From Mycetocola_A sp015752285 (GTDB lineage Bacteria > Actinomycetota > Actinomycetes > Actinomycetales > Microbacteriaceae): 64,000 bases of DNA. Below, piece after piece: positions 49,623 to 58,657 of this stretch. A program made the translations under genes and the position numbers. The notes below the pieces were generated by a model. It searched no databases, was not told the origin of the DNA, and saw only the letters and a list, made by a program, of their open reading frames with translations. The stretch is from contig NZ_JADOUY010000004.1 in the NCBI RefSeq assembly GCF_015752285.1, positions 124,001 through 188,000 of the forward strand, written 5' to 3'. How positions within the stretch are numbered: the first letter of the stretch is position 1; each line of letters begins with the position of its first letter.

Positions 49623-50636
49623 ATGACACCGGCCCGGCCCCTCATCATCGGCCATCGCGGGGCGCCCGGGTATCGCCCCGAGCACACGCGGTCGTCGTAT
49701 GAACTCGCCTTCGCCCTCGGCGCGGATGCCGTCGAGCCCGACATCGTCGCGACGAAGGACGGCGTGCTCGTGCTGCGCCACGAAAATGAGATCTCCGGTA
49801 CCACCGATGTGGCGATCCGTCCCGAGTTCGACGGTCTCCGCACCACGAAGACCGTCGACGGCGTCGAGTTGACTGGCTGGTTCACCGAAGACTTCACCTG
49901 GCAACAGTTGTCGACGCTCCGGGCGAGCGAACGCATTCCCGACCTTCGACGTTCGAGTGCGAGCTTCGACGGGACGAACGGCATCCTGCGGTTACTCGAC
50001 CTGCTCGAGATCATCGACGCGGCTTCCGACCAGACCGGGCGGGCGCTCGGACTGGTCGCCGAGATCAAGCACGCCACCTATTTCGAGCAGATCGGGCTGC
50101 CCCTCGATGAGCTGCTCGCAGCCGAGCTGGCCGGAACCGCCTTCGGCGACGGCAACGACCTGATCGTCGAGGCCTTCGAACAGACCATTCTGCAGAAGCT
50201 CTTCGCTCGAGGCCAGGCGGCCAGCTACGTCTACCTTCTCGAGAAGAAGGGCATGCCGTTCGATCAGGTCGCCCTCCATGGCACCGCAGCTCCGCGCTAT
50301 GCGGATTCCCTGACGGATGCCGGTCTGGATGCGCTCGCCGCTGCGACAGACGGGTTCCGTCTCGACGGCATCAGCGTCGACAAGGCCGTGCTGCTCGCAG
50401 ATGGAGCGTCGAGCGACCTCGTCGCGCGCGCCCACCGCAGGGGTCTCGCCGTCTACACCTGGACGCTGCGCCCCGAGAACGCCTTCCTTTCCCGACCGTT
50501 CAGGCTGCACGGGAAGAAATCGGAGTACGGCAACTGGCAGGAGGAGTTCCAGCGCATCATCGCGACGGGCGTCGACGGTGTGTTCTGCGATCACCCCGAC
50601 CTCGGTGTTGCCGCGAGGGATACATTCGGCGAATGA
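49623..50636 (+). CDS. Glycerophosphodiester phosphodiesterase family protein
   Basis: GDPD enzymes hydrolyse glycerophosphodiesters to glycerol-3-phosphate and an alcohol. The 337 aa product has the catalytic blocks IIGHRGAPGYRPEHT (His-Arg and Glu), DAVEPDIVATKDGVLVLRHEN (Glu-x-Asp and His) in a TIM barrel and a C-terminal WTLRPEN region. No signal peptide is seen, so it is probably cytoplasmic. A product glycerol-3-phosphate would be a GlpD substrate, although the genes are not linked. Confidence 0.88.
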   Translation: MTPARPLIIGHRGAPGYRPEHTRSSYELAFALGADAVEPDIVATKDGVLVLRHENEISGTTDVAIRPEFDGLRTTKTVDGVELTGWFTEDFTWQQLSTLRASERIPDLRRSSASFDGTNGILRLLDLLEIIDAASDQTGRALGLVAEIKHATYFEQIGLPLDELLAAELAGTAFGDGNDLIVEAFEQTILQKLFARGQAASYVYLLEKKGMPFDQVALHGTAAPRYADSLTDAGLDALAAATDGFRLDGISVDKAVLLADGASSDLVARAHRRGLAVYTWTLRPENAFLSRPFRLHGKKSEYGNWQEEFQRIIATGVDGVFCDHPDLGVAARDTFGE

Positions 50637-50668
50637 CCGCGGCGGCGGGCAGTGTCGGTCTCCCGGCC

Positions 50669-50674
50669 TAAACT
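50669..50674 (+). promoter_or_regulatory. -10 hexamer TAAACT upstream of pcrA
   Basis: TAAACT ends 9 nt before ATG 50684, which is followed after a GGAGGG. The spacing is longer than the leaderless pattern, so a short leader or the start at about 50681 is possible. Confidence 0.4.
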
Positions 50675-50683
50675 GGAGGGGAT

Positions 50684-53083
50684 ATGGCGAGCACTCCAAC
50701 CCCAAACACCCACCCTGCAGGCACCCCATCGGCGACCCCCGTCATTCTGGACGGCCGGTCGACGACCGCGCTGCCCGGCTCGGGCGGTTCGCAGCCCGGG
50801 GGGAGCCGGCTCCTCGATGGACTCAACCCGCAACAGCGCGAGGCCGTGGAGTACCGCGGGCAAGCACTGCTCATCGTCGCAGGCGCAGGGTCAGGCAAGA
50901 CGAGCGTGCTCACCCGCCGCATCGCGAGCCTGCTCGAGAACCGCGAGGCCTGGCCGAGCCAGATCCTCGCCATCACGTTCACCAACAAGGCCGCGGCCGA
51001 GATGCGCGAACGCGTGCGTGCGCTCGTCGGTCAGGCGGCAGAAGGTATGTGGATCTCCACCTTCCACTCCGCCTGTGTGCGCATTCTCCGTCGTGAAGCC
51101 GAGAACTTCGGCTTCACGAGGAACTTCACCATCTACGACTCCTCCGACTCCCGTGTTCTCATCAAGCGGATCATCAAGGAGCAGGGCGCAGACGTCCTCG
51201 GCTTCACCCCGTCGAACGTCTCAGCCAAGATCTCCAAACTCAAGAACGAACTGGCAGACGTCGACAGCTATGCGCGGAACGCCAACCTGGAAGACCCCAA
51301 CGAGGCGGCATTCGTTCAGATCTTCCGGGCATACACCCGCGCACTCACCGCGGCGAACGCCTTTGACTTCGACGATCTCATCGGTCAGACGGTGTTCCTG
51401 TTCCGGGCCTTCCCCGAGGTCGCCGCGGCATACCGGACCCGGTTCGCCCACGTCCTCGTCGACGAGTACCAGGACACCAACCACGCCCAGTACGCGCTCA
51501 TCCGCGAACTCACCCGTCCGCCTGCTGTCGAAGACGGGGCACTCGTCGCCTCGGGCAACGGAGCATCCCTCACCGTCGTCGGCGACTCCGACCAGTCGAT
51601 CTACGCGTTCCGCGGCGCAGACATCCGCAACATCGTCGAGTTCGAGCGCGACTTCACCGGTGCGAAGGTGATTCTGCTCGAGCAGAACTACCGCTCGACG
51701 CAGAACATCCTGACCGCCGCCAACTCGGTCATCGCCAACAACTTCGACCGCAAGGACAAGAAGCTCTGGACAGCGGTCGGCGACGGCGAGAAAATCGTCG
51801 GCTACACCGGTTACTCGGGCCACGACGAAGCACAATTCGTCGCAGACGAAATCGAGAAGCTCCACGCCGCCGGCACCCCGTACAGCGACGTCGCTGTCTT
51901 CTACCGCACCAACTCGCAGACCCGTGCGCTTGAAGAGATCTTCATCAGGTCGGCCCTGCCATACCGGATCATGGGCGGCACGAAGTTCTACGAGCGTGCC
52001 GAGGTGAAGGATGCCATGGCGTACCTCATCTCCGTGGCGAATCCGGCAGACATGCTCGCGCTCCGTCGCATCCTCAACACCCCGAAGCGCGGTATCGGCC
52101 CGGCCACCGAGACGGGACTGTTCAGCTTCGCCGAAGACAACGGCATCAGTTTCCGTGAGGCCATGCGCGAGGCCACCGGGCTCGGGCTCGGACCGAAGGT
52201 CACCAACGCGATTCTCTCGCTCTCCGCTCTCCTCGACGAGGGCGAGAAGCTCGTCGCCGATGGGAAGGTGTCAGAGGTCCTCTCGTTGCTCGTCACGAAG
52301 AGTGGTCTGATCGAAGCGCTCCGGGCATCCCGCGACCCGCAGGACGAGGCGCGCGCCGAGAACATCGAGGAGCTCGTCGCCGTCGCGAAGGACTTCGAAC
52401 GCAACAACCCTGACGGCGAGCTCGTCGACTTCCTCACCGAAGTGTCCCTCGTCGCTGCAGCAGACGACCTGGACGACTCCAGCGGAACGGTGTCGTTGAT
52501 GACTCTGCACACCGCGAAGGGGCTCGAATACGACGCCGTCTTCCTCACCGGAATCGAAGAAGATCTCCTCCCGCATCGGATGTCGGCGTCCGAACCCGGC
52601 GGGCCAGCAGAGGAACGCCGCCTGTTCTACGTGGGCATCACCCGCGCCCGCAAGCGGCTGTACCTGTCGCTGGCGATGACGCGGGCGCAGTACGGCGAGA
52701 CCGCAGTGGCGATGCCGAGCCGTTACCTGCAGGAGATCCCGGCCGAGCTCATCGAGTGGCGCCAGTCGCCTGGCATGGCGAACTCACGCGGTGGCTCCCA
52801 GCCTCGAGCGCTCAACGCCAACCGCGGGCGGTATCCGGGCGGAGACCTGGCCAACAAGCCGTTCACCGAGAAGCGGGACTGGCCGAACCGCATCACCAAC
52901 CAGGTACGAGACAACGGTGACCTCGAACTCGCCTCTGGCGATCGCATCCGTCACTCCGACTTCGGCGACGGGCGGGTGCAGACCGTCACAGGCGAGGGCG
53001 CCAAGCGCATCGCCCACGTCGCCTTCGACTCCGCCGGCCTCAAAAAACTGCTCATCAAGATCGCCCCGATCGAGAAGATCTGA
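50684..53083 (+). CDS. pcrA: UvrD/PcrA family ATP-dependent DNA helicase
   Basis: A 3'-5' superfamily 1A helicase for repair and removal of proteins from DNA. The 799 aa product has a Pro/Gly-rich N-terminal tail of about 45 residues, Q motif NPQQREAVEY, Walker A VAGAGSGKTSVLTRRIA, motif II VDEYQDTNHAQY, motif III VVGDSDQSIYAFRGAD, motif IV-VI regions (VSLMTLHTAKGLEYDAVFL, RRLFYVGITRARKRLYL) and a C-terminal PcrA tudor-like domain (RIRHSDFGDGRVQTVTGEG). Its stop TGA shares one base with panD ATG. Confidence 0.95.
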   Translation: MASTPTPNTHPAGTPSATPVILDGRSTTALPGSGGSQPGGSRLLDGLNPQQREAVEYRGQALLIVAGAGSGKTSVLTRRIASLLENREAWPSQILAITFTNKAAAEMRERVRALVGQAAEGMWISTFHSACVRILRREAENFGFTRNFTIYDSSDSRVLIKRIIKEQGADVLGFTPSNVSAKISKLKNELADVDSYARNANLEDPNEAAFVQIFRAYTRALTAANAFDFDDLIGQTVFLFRAFPEVAAAYRTRFAHVLVDEYQDTNHAQYALIRELTRPPAVEDGALVASGNGASLTVVGDSDQSIYAFRGADIRNIVEFERDFTGAKVILLEQNYRSTQNILTAANSVIANNFDRKDKKLWTAVGDGEKIVGYTGYSGHDEAQFVADEIEKLHAAGTPYSDVAVFYRTNSQTRALEEIFIRSALPYRIMGGTKFYERAEVKDAMAYLISVANPADMLALRRILNTPKRGIGPATETGLFSFAEDNGISFREAMREATGLGLGPKVTNAILSLSALLDEGEKLVADGKVSEVLSLLVTKSGLIEALRASRDPQDEARAENIEELVAVAKDFERNNPDGELVDFLTEVSLVAAADDLDDSSGTVSLMTLHTAKGLEYDAVFLTGIEEDLLPHRMSASEPGGPAEERRLFYVGITRARKRLYLSLAMTRAQYGETAVAMPSRYLQEIPAELIEWRQSPGMANSRGGSQPRALNANRGRYPGGDLANKPFTEKRDWPNRITNQVRDNGDLELASGDRIRHSDFGDGRVQTVTGEGAKRIAHVAFDSAGLKKLLIKIAPIEKI

Positions 53084-53493
53084 TGTTGCGCACGATGTTC
53101 ACGGGGAAGATCCACCGTGCAACCGTCACCCATGCCGACCTGCACTACGTTGGCTCGGTCACGGTCGACCTCGACCTGCTCGACGCCGCAGACATGCTCC
53201 CTGGCGAACTCGTCGCCATCGTCGACGTGACCAACGGTCACCGGCTCGAGACCTACACGATCGCGGGGGAGCGGGGCAGCGGTGTGATCGGCATCAACGG
53301 CGCCGCCGCCCATCTGGTGAACGTCGGTGACCTCGTCATCCTCATCTCCTACGGCCAGATGACGACAGAAGAGGCGCGGGCTCTCGCTCCGAGCGTCGTC
53401 CACGTCGACGGGAACAACCGCATCGTCGCTGTCGGCAGTGACCCGGCAGAAGCGGTCGTCGCCGGGGTCGAATCGCCGCCGCTCGCGCTCTGA
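53083..53493 (+). CDS. panD: Aspartate 1-decarboxylase
   Basis: PanD makes beta-alanine from aspartate for pantothenate and CoA. The 136 aa product has the self-cleavage site YVGS (Gly24-Ser25 in E. coli), where the pyruvoyl cofactor forms, and the family start MLRTMFTGKIHRATVTHADLHYVGS. The ATG overlaps the pcrA stop by one base, an unusual pairing. The substrate pathway meets coaA (7.8 kb). Confidence 0.95.
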   Translation: MLRTMFTGKIHRATVTHADLHYVGSVTVDLDLLDAADMLPGELVAIVDVTNGHRLETYTIAGERGSGVIGINGAAAHLVNVGDLVILISYGQMTTEEARALAPSVVHVDGNNRIVAVGSDPAEAVVAGVESPPLAL

Positions 53494-53517
53494 ACGTACG
53501 TTCTCGGCCGCACAGCG

Positions 53518-53577
53518 GTTCATCCGTCGCGCGTGCCGGTTGTGGTCGTGGGTTCCTGGCCGTAGCGACGGATGAAC
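53518..53577. repeat. Inverted repeat between convergent panD and MpaB-like genes
   Basis: GTTCATCCGTCGC (53518-53530) and GCGACGGATGAAC (53565-53577) are exact complements, separated by 34 nt. CGGATGAACGC of the right arm recurs about 28 bp later. It may be a terminator or a small mobile-type repeat. Confidence 0.5.
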
Positions 53578-53617
53578 GCGGGTGCCGGGAACGGGTGCGG
53601 ATGAACGCCGTGTCTGC

Positions 53618-54385
53618 TCAACTGCGAAGCCGCCCGAGGTAAAACCGAACGGGCAGGTGACGGATGCCCCGGGGAATTCTGGGCCAGACGAAACGGATGA
53701 CGCGAAGCATCCGATCGAACCGGCGCTGTTGCCGTTGCGTCCATCGGAAGCCGAACGGTTCTCGGAGTCGTTGAGGCAGCAGCCCGGCCGTCACCAGACG
53801 CACGGTGGGCAGGAGCGCCCGCACCCACAGCGGAGCAGCACGCGCCATGAGGAGCTCCCTGGAGACAGCGCGGGCTTCTTCCGTCACGTGGAGGTCGTCG
53901 ATGTGTCGGTCGAACCAGGCACGGAAGTGCGTACGGGTTTCCGGCCAGAGGTCGGCAGGCATTTGCAGTGCCGTTCCGATGATCGCGTACTCCGCGTACA
54001 CCTCTTCGGCCGCTTCGTCCTCGAGTGGACCGTGGACGAGGTCGTGAACCCGGGTGGCAGTGTCGTACAGGGTCGCGGCGACCCAGAGTTGCAGGTGGGG
54101 GTCGAAAGCGGAATAGGAGGGAGCATCCGCCGAGCGCTCGCCTGCCACAGGACCATGGGCCCGGTTCACCTGCCTGGACACGAGAGCTCGCTCAGCGTCG
54201 GTTCCGTACACCTGGGTGTAGACGAAGGTGAGCGTGGCATGAAGCCGGTCGAGAGGGCGGGAAGAAAAGTCGCTGTGAGCTGCAACACCGGCGCCGACCG
54301 CCGGATCCGCGATCTGCAGCAGGATTGCCCGGCCGCCACCGGCGATCAGGACGGCATCGCCGGCGATGTCGCGCAGAGTGCTCAC
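53618..54385 (-). CDS. MpaB-like oxygenase family protein (DUF2236)
   Basis: The 255 aa product matches DUF2236, the family of the fungal mycophenolic-acid enzyme MpaB and bacterial latex-clearing relatives, which use haem. It has the RDIAGDAVLIAGGGRAILLQIADP start, FTFVYTQVYGT-like TLTFVYTQVYGT, and the HLQLWVAATLYD block with conserved His. GTG 54385 is selected: TACAGT lies 7 nt before it, and the frame upstream is out of family. Function here unknown. Confidence 0.8.
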   Translation of the reverse strand: MSTLRDIAGDAVLIAGGGRAILLQIADPAVGAGVAAHSDFSSRPLDRLHATLTFVYTQVYGTDAERALVSRQVNRAHGPVAGERSADAPSYSAFDPHLQLWVAATLYDTATRVHDLVHGPLEDEAAEEVYAEYAIIGTALQMPADLWPETRTHFRAWFDRHIDDLHVTEEARAVSRELLMARAAPLWVRALLPTVRLVTAGLLPQRLREPFGFRWTQRQQRRFDRMLRVIRFVWPRIPRGIRHLPVRFYLGRLRS

Positions 54386-54392
54386 CCGGGAC

Positions 54393-54398
54393 ACTGTA
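54393..54398 (-). promoter_or_regulatory. -10 hexamer TACAGT, leaderless promoter of the MpaB-like gene
   Basis: On the minus strand TACAGT is followed by 7 nt and GTG 54385. Confidence 0.5.
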
Positions 54399-54442
54399 GT
54401 CCAGCCCCCTGCGCAGCGTGCCCGCGGTTCGCCCTGACGAAG

Positions 54443-54448
54443 TAGAGT
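54443..54448 (+). promoter_or_regulatory. -10 hexamer TAGAGT upstream of sucC
   Basis: A TANNNT hexamer about 100 bp before GTG 54548. No clear -35 is present 16-18 bp upstream, so this is tentative. Confidence 0.35.
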
Positions 54449-54547
54449 GGAACCGGCCAAAATTCTCTCGGCATCGAGATACCTGACGCCGGGGGCCCGC
54501 CACCTCACGCGAACATCAGCAATGCACTCAGCGGAACGGAAACCCAC

Positions 54548-55711
54548 GTGGATCTTTACGAATACCAGGCACGAGACCTGTTCGAAAAATACGAGGTCCC
54601 GGTGTTGCCGGGTATCGTCGCCGAATCGCCGGAGGAGGTGCGCGCCGCAGCCGAAAAGCTCGGTGGAGTCGTCGTCGTCAAGGCCCAGGTGAAGGTCGGC
54701 GGCCGCGGCAAGGCCGGCGGCGTCAAAGTGGCGAAGACGCCCGATGAGGCATTCGAGGCGGCGAAGGCCATCCTCGGACTCGACATCAAGGGTCACGTCG
54801 TCAAGCGCGTCATGGTCGCCGGCGGCGCCCGCATCGCCCAGGAGTTCTACTTCTCTGTGTTACTCGACCGGGCCAACCGTTCCTACCTCTCGCTCACCAG
54901 CGTCGAGGGTGGAGTCGAAATCGAGGTCCTCGCCGTCGAACGGCCCGAGGCTCTCGCCCGCATCGAGATCGACCCGATCGACGGCATCGACGCCGCGAAG
55001 GCGCACGAGATCGCGGTTGCGGCGAACTTCCCGGCTGAGCTCGTCGACAAGGTCGCCGACGTCTTCGTGAAGCTCTACAACGTCTACATCGGCGAAGACG
55101 CCACGCTCGTCGAGGTCAACCCGCTCGTCCTCACCGAGGAAGGCGACATCATCGCCCTCGACGGTAAGGTCTCGCTCGACGAGAACGCCGGATTCCGTCA
55201 CCCCTCACACGAGAAGCTCGAAGACAAGGACGCCGCAGACCCGCTCGAGGCAAAAGCCAAGGCAAGCGACCTCAACTACGTCAAACTCGACGGTGAAGTC
55301 GGCGTCATCGGAAACGGTGCAGGACTGGTCATGTCGACCCTCGACGTCGTCGCATACGCCGGCGAGAGCCACGGTGGCGTGAAGCCCGCCAACTTCCTCG
55401 ACATCGGCGGCGGAGCATCCGCAGAGGTCATGGCTGCCGGCCTCGACGTCATCCTCGGCGACCCGCAGGTGAAGAGCGTCTTCGTCAACGTCTTCGGCGG
55501 CATCACCGCATGCGACGCTGTAGCGAAGGGCATCGTCGGCGCCCTCGCCGAACTCGGTTCAGCCGCCAACAAGCCCCTCGTCGTCCGCCTCGACGGCAAC
55601 AACGTCGACGAAGGCCGCCGCATCCTCAACGAGGCCAACCACCCGCTGGTCACCCTCGCCGCAACCATGGACGAAGGCGCCGACAAGGCCGCCGAGCTGG
55701 CTTCGAAGTAA
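54548..55711 (+). CDS. sucC: Succinate-CoA ligase (ADP-forming) subunit beta
   Basis: TCA-cycle enzyme that makes succinate with substrate-level phosphorylation. The 387 aa product has an ATP-grasp N-terminal part (MDLYEYQARDLFEKYEVPVLPG; GGRGKAGGVKVAK) and the C-terminal CoA ligase domain (GAGLVMSTLDVVAYAGESHGG, FVNVFGGITACDAVAKG). GTG 54548 is preceded by CGGAACGGA. It lies 16 bp before sucD. Confidence 0.97.
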   Translation: MDLYEYQARDLFEKYEVPVLPGIVAESPEEVRAAAEKLGGVVVVKAQVKVGGRGKAGGVKVAKTPDEAFEAAKAILGLDIKGHVVKRVMVAGGARIAQEFYFSVLLDRANRSYLSLTSVEGGVEIEVLAVERPEALARIEIDPIDGIDAAKAHEIAVAANFPAELVDKVADVFVKLYNVYIGEDATLVEVNPLVLTEEGDIIALDGKVSLDENAGFRHPSHEKLEDKDAADPLEAKAKASDLNYVKLDGEVGVIGNGAGLVMSTLDVVAYAGESHGGVKPANFLDIGGGASAEVMAAGLDVILGDPQVKSVFVNVFGGITACDAVAKGIVGALAELGSAANKPLVVRLDGNNVDEGRRILNEANHPLVTLAATMDEGADKAAELASK

Positions 55712-55727
55712 AAGGACGAACGAAAAC

Positions 55728-56615
55728 ATGTCAATTTTCCTCAACAAGGATTCCAAGGTCATCGTCCAGGGCATCACCGGCGGTGAAGGCACCAAGCACA
55801 CCGCTCTGATGCTCAAGGCAGGCACCAACGTCGTCGGCGGCGTCAACGCGCGCAAGGCCGGCACCACCGTCCTCCACGGTGACGTCGAACTGCCCGTCTT
55901 CGGCACCGTCGCGGAGGCGATGGAAAAGACCGGCGCAGACGTGTCGATCGCCTTCGTGCCGCCGGCATTCACCAAGAATGCTGTGATCGAAGCCATCGAC
56001 GCTGAGATCCCCCTGCTCGTCATCATCACCGAGGGAGTCCCTGTCGGCGATTCGGCCGAATTCTGGGCCTACGCGCAGAAGAAGGGCAACACGACCCGGA
56101 TCATCGGCCCGAACTGCCCCGGCATCATCACCCCTGGTGAGGCTCTCGTCGGAATCACCCCCGCGAACATCACGGGCAAGGGTCCGATCGGACTCGTCTC
56201 CAAGTCGGGCACCCTGACCTACCAGATGATGTACGAACTTCGTGAGATCGGGTTCTCGACGGCGATCGGCATCGGCGGAGACCCAATCATCGGTACCACG
56301 CACATCGACGCCCTCGCCGCGTTCGAGGCCGACCCCGAAACCCAGGCGATCGTCATGATCGGTGAGATCGGTGGAGACGCTGAAGAGCGTGCCGCCGACT
56401 ACATCAAGGCGCACGTCACCAAGCCCGTCGTCGGATACGTCGCCGGTTTCACCGCACCTGAGGGCAAGACCATGGGCCACGCCGGCGCCATCGTCTCCGG
56501 CTCTGCCGGCACGGCTGCAGCCAAGCAGGAAGCTCTCGAGGCTGCGGGCGTCAAGGTCGGCAAGACCCCGTCTGAGGCAGCACGCCTCATGCGCGAGATC
56601 ATCGCCGGACTCTAG
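55728..56615 (+). CDS. sucD: Succinate-CoA ligase subunit alpha
   Basis: The alpha subunit carries the phosphohistidine intermediate. The 295 aa product begins MSIFLNKDSKVIVQGITGGEGTKHT, has GPNCPGIITPGEALVGI and the catalytic His251 in TMGHAGAIVSG. AAAGGACGAACG provides the ribosome-binding site. A strong terminator follows. Confidence 0.97.
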   Translation: MSIFLNKDSKVIVQGITGGEGTKHTALMLKAGTNVVGGVNARKAGTTVLHGDVELPVFGTVAEAMEKTGADVSIAFVPPAFTKNAVIEAIDAEIPLLVIITEGVPVGDSAEFWAYAQKKGNTTRIIGPNCPGIITPGEALVGITPANITGKGPIGLVSKSGTLTYQMMYELREIGFSTAIGIGGDPIIGTTHIDALAAFEADPETQAIVMIGEIGGDAEERAADYIKAHVTKPVVGYVAGFTAPEGKTMGHAGAIVSGSAGTAAAKQEALEAAGVKVGKTPSEAARLMREIIAGL

Positions 56616-56634
56616 CCCGACCGCGTTCGCGCAC

Positions 56635-56664
56635 CGAAGGGCGGCAGGAAACTGCCGCCCTTCG
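56635..56664 (+). terminator. Intrinsic terminator after sucD
   Basis: CGAAGGGCGGCAG and CTGCCGCCCTTCG form a perfect 13-bp stem with a GAAA loop; TCGTGTTCC follows. Confidence 0.85.
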
Positions 56665-56699
56665 TCGTGTTCCGGCCGGGGTTCCGGCTAACGGCCAGC

Positions 56700-56705
56700 T
56701 AAACT
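56700..56705 (+). promoter_or_regulatory. -10 hexamer TAAACT upstream of perM
   Basis: TAAACT ends 9 nt before ATG 56715. A start near 56712 would leave almost no leader. Confidence 0.45.
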
Positions 56706-56714
56706 TCGAGTCGA

Positions 56715-57992
56715 ATGAACCGCACAACGACAGCCCTGCTCGCCGCGCTCGAGGCCCTCATCACCGTGGCCATCGGCATCGGCATCTCCCTTGTTCCGCT
56801 CACCCTGCTGTGGGCCATCGAACACGGATTCTCCGCAGACTGGTTCTCGCTGTGGCGCGCAGCCGTCGACATCTGGCTCCTCGGAAACGGGGTCGCAATC
56901 CAGGTCGAACTCCCATCGGCCGTCGTCGCAGGGACCGGTCTACCGGCAGCGGCCGACCCGTTCACCGTCAGTCTCGCCCCGCTCGCCCTCACCCTGTTCT
57001 CGGTGGTCATGGGCGCGCGCGCCGGAGTACGGGCTGCGGCCACACGGTACTGGCAGAGCGCCGTGGCGGCCGGAATCGGCACCGTTGTCGTGCTGGCCAC
57101 CGTCACTGCCGTCAGCGCTGCCGACCGTGCTCTCAGCCCGTCACTTGCCCAGGCCGTGATCTTCCCTGCGCTCGTCTACGGACTCGGTCTCGCCATCGGA
57201 GTCGTTCGCGGGTGGCACCGGATGCCGGCCGGCCACGATGGCAGGATCGGTCGCCTTGCCGAGCGGATCCAGGACCGGCTCGACGAGAAGTTCGACCGGT
57301 TCGACCGGGCGGTGGTCGGTGCTGCCCTCCGCGGGGGAGTCGCAGCAGTCACCGGCATCGTCGGGGTGTCAGCCGTGCTCCTCGGCCTGCTCATCCTCGG
57401 AAACTTCGGTCTCGTGACGAGTCTGTACCAGAGCGCCCAGCTCGGGGTCGCCGGGGGTGCGGTGACGACACTGGCCCAGATCGCGTTCGTCCCCAACCTC
57501 GTCGTCTGGGCGGCCTCGTGGCTCGTTGGCCCCGGATTCGCCCTCGGCACCGGGAGTTCCATCTCTCCGGTGAACACGATCGTCGGACCGATTCCCGGGC
57601 TCCCGATTCTCGGCGCTGTCCCGAGCGGCGACCTCACCTTCGGATTCCTCGGTCTCCTCGTTCCCGTCGCGATCGGATTCCTCGCGGCAACCCTGGTGCG
57701 ACCGCGCCTCATCGCCGCCCTCCGCGGGCGCCCGCTGGTCGGGCGTCTCCTGCTCGCGGCCGTCGGCATCGGTGTGGTGTCCGGTGTGATGCTCGGATTG
57801 CTCGCCTGGTTCGCGGGCGGAGCCGTCGGGCCCGGGCGACTCGTCGACGTCGGGCCGAACCCCTGGCTTGTCGCCGCGTTCACCGCCGTCGAAGTGAGTG
57901 TCGCCGCCGCGATCGGTATGGCATCCGGTTCGACGTCGTCTGGTGAGCGCCACGCGCCCGTCTCCCTCCGGACCGCAGACCGTTCCCGCTGA
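56715..57992 (+). CDS. perM: DUF6350/PerM-like membrane protein
   Basis: A polytopic membrane protein of 425 aa with about nine hydrophobic segments and a central cytoplasmic stretch (about residues 170-215). Position between sucCD and purNH and general form match PerM (Rv0955) of Mycobacterium tuberculosis, reported to affect cell division and persistence. Assignment relies mainly on synteny and topology; I see no catalytic motif. Confidence 0.75.
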   Translation: MNRTTTALLAALEALITVAIGIGISLVPLTLLWAIEHGFSADWFSLWRAAVDIWLLGNGVAIQVELPSAVVAGTGLPAAADPFTVSLAPLALTLFSVVMGARAGVRAAATRYWQSAVAAGIGTVVVLATVTAVSAADRALSPSLAQAVIFPALVYGLGLAIGVVRGWHRMPAGHDGRIGRLAERIQDRLDEKFDRFDRAVVGAALRGGVAAVTGIVGVSAVLLGLLILGNFGLVTSLYQSAQLGVAGGAVTTLAQIAFVPNLVVWAASWLVGPGFALGTGSSISPVNTIVGPIPGLPILGAVPSGDLTFGFLGLLVPVAIGFLAATLVRPRLIAALRGRPLVGRLLLAAVGIGVVSGVMLGLLAWFAGGAVGPGRLVDVGPNPWLVAAFTAVEVSVAAAIGMASGSTSSGERHAPVSLRTADRSR

Positions 57993-58031
57993 GCGGCGCG
58001 ACATCTGGCTGGGCGACCGGGCGCTCACCGG

Positions 58032-58037
58032 TAGAAT
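58032..58037 (+). promoter_or_regulatory. -10 hexamer TAGAAT, leaderless promoter of purN
   Basis: TAGAAT ends 6 nt before GTG 58044. Confidence 0.6.
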
Positions 58038-58043
58038 CGGCCT

Positions 58044-58655
58044 GTGCTGAAAATCGTCGTGCTGATCTCGGGCACGGGGTCCAACCTCCGTGCTCTCCTT
58101 GACGCCTCCGCCGACGCGGCCTACCCCGCGCGCGTGGTCGCGGTCGGGGCTGACCGCGAGGCACCCGGCCTGCAGCACGCCGAAGCGTACGGCATCCCGT
58201 CATTCACGGTGCCGTACGGCTCGTACGATTCCCGCGCGGCCTGGGGTGATGCGCTCCTCGAGCAGATCCGGGTCTGGGAACCGGACCTCGTTGTTCTCAG
58301 CGGTCTGATGCGCCTCGTGCCGCCGAAGGTCGTCGACGCGCTGGCGCCGAACCTCATCAACACCCACCCGGCCTACCTGCCTGAGTTCCCCGGCGCCCAC
58401 GGTGTTCGCGACGCCATCCGCGCCGGTGTCGACCAGACCGGAGCATCCATCATCGTCGTCGACAACGGAGTCGACCAGGGTCCGATCATCGTGCAGGAAC
58501 GCGTCCCAGTGCTCCCCGGTGACACCGAACACGAACTTCATGAACGCATCAAACCCGTCGAGCGGCGGCTGCTGGTGCAGACCGTGCTCGACATCGCCAA
58601 CGGACTCGACCTCACCGCGCTGTCGACCCGTCTTCCCGCCTCAATCAAGGAGTAA
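58044..58655 (+). CDS. purN: Phosphoribosylglycinamide formyltransferase
   Basis: Third step of de novo purine synthesis, using 10-formyl-THF. The 203 aa product has LKIVVLISGTGSNLRALLDA (phosphate-binding loop), the catalytic Asn-His-Asp set (NLINTHPAYLPEFPGAHGVRDAIRAG; VDQGPIIVQE). GTG 58044 lies 6 nt after the -10. It is 2 bp before purH. Confidence 0.96.
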   Translation: MLKIVVLISGTGSNLRALLDASADAAYPARVVAVGADREAPGLQHAEAYGIPSFTVPYGSYDSRAAWGDALLEQIRVWEPDLVVLSGLMRLVPPKVVDALAPNLINTHPAYLPEFPGAHGVRDAIRAGVDQTGASIIVVDNGVDQGPIIVQERVPVLPGDTEHELHERIKPVERRLLVQTVLDIANGLDLTALSTRLPASIKE

Positions 58656-58657
58656 CC

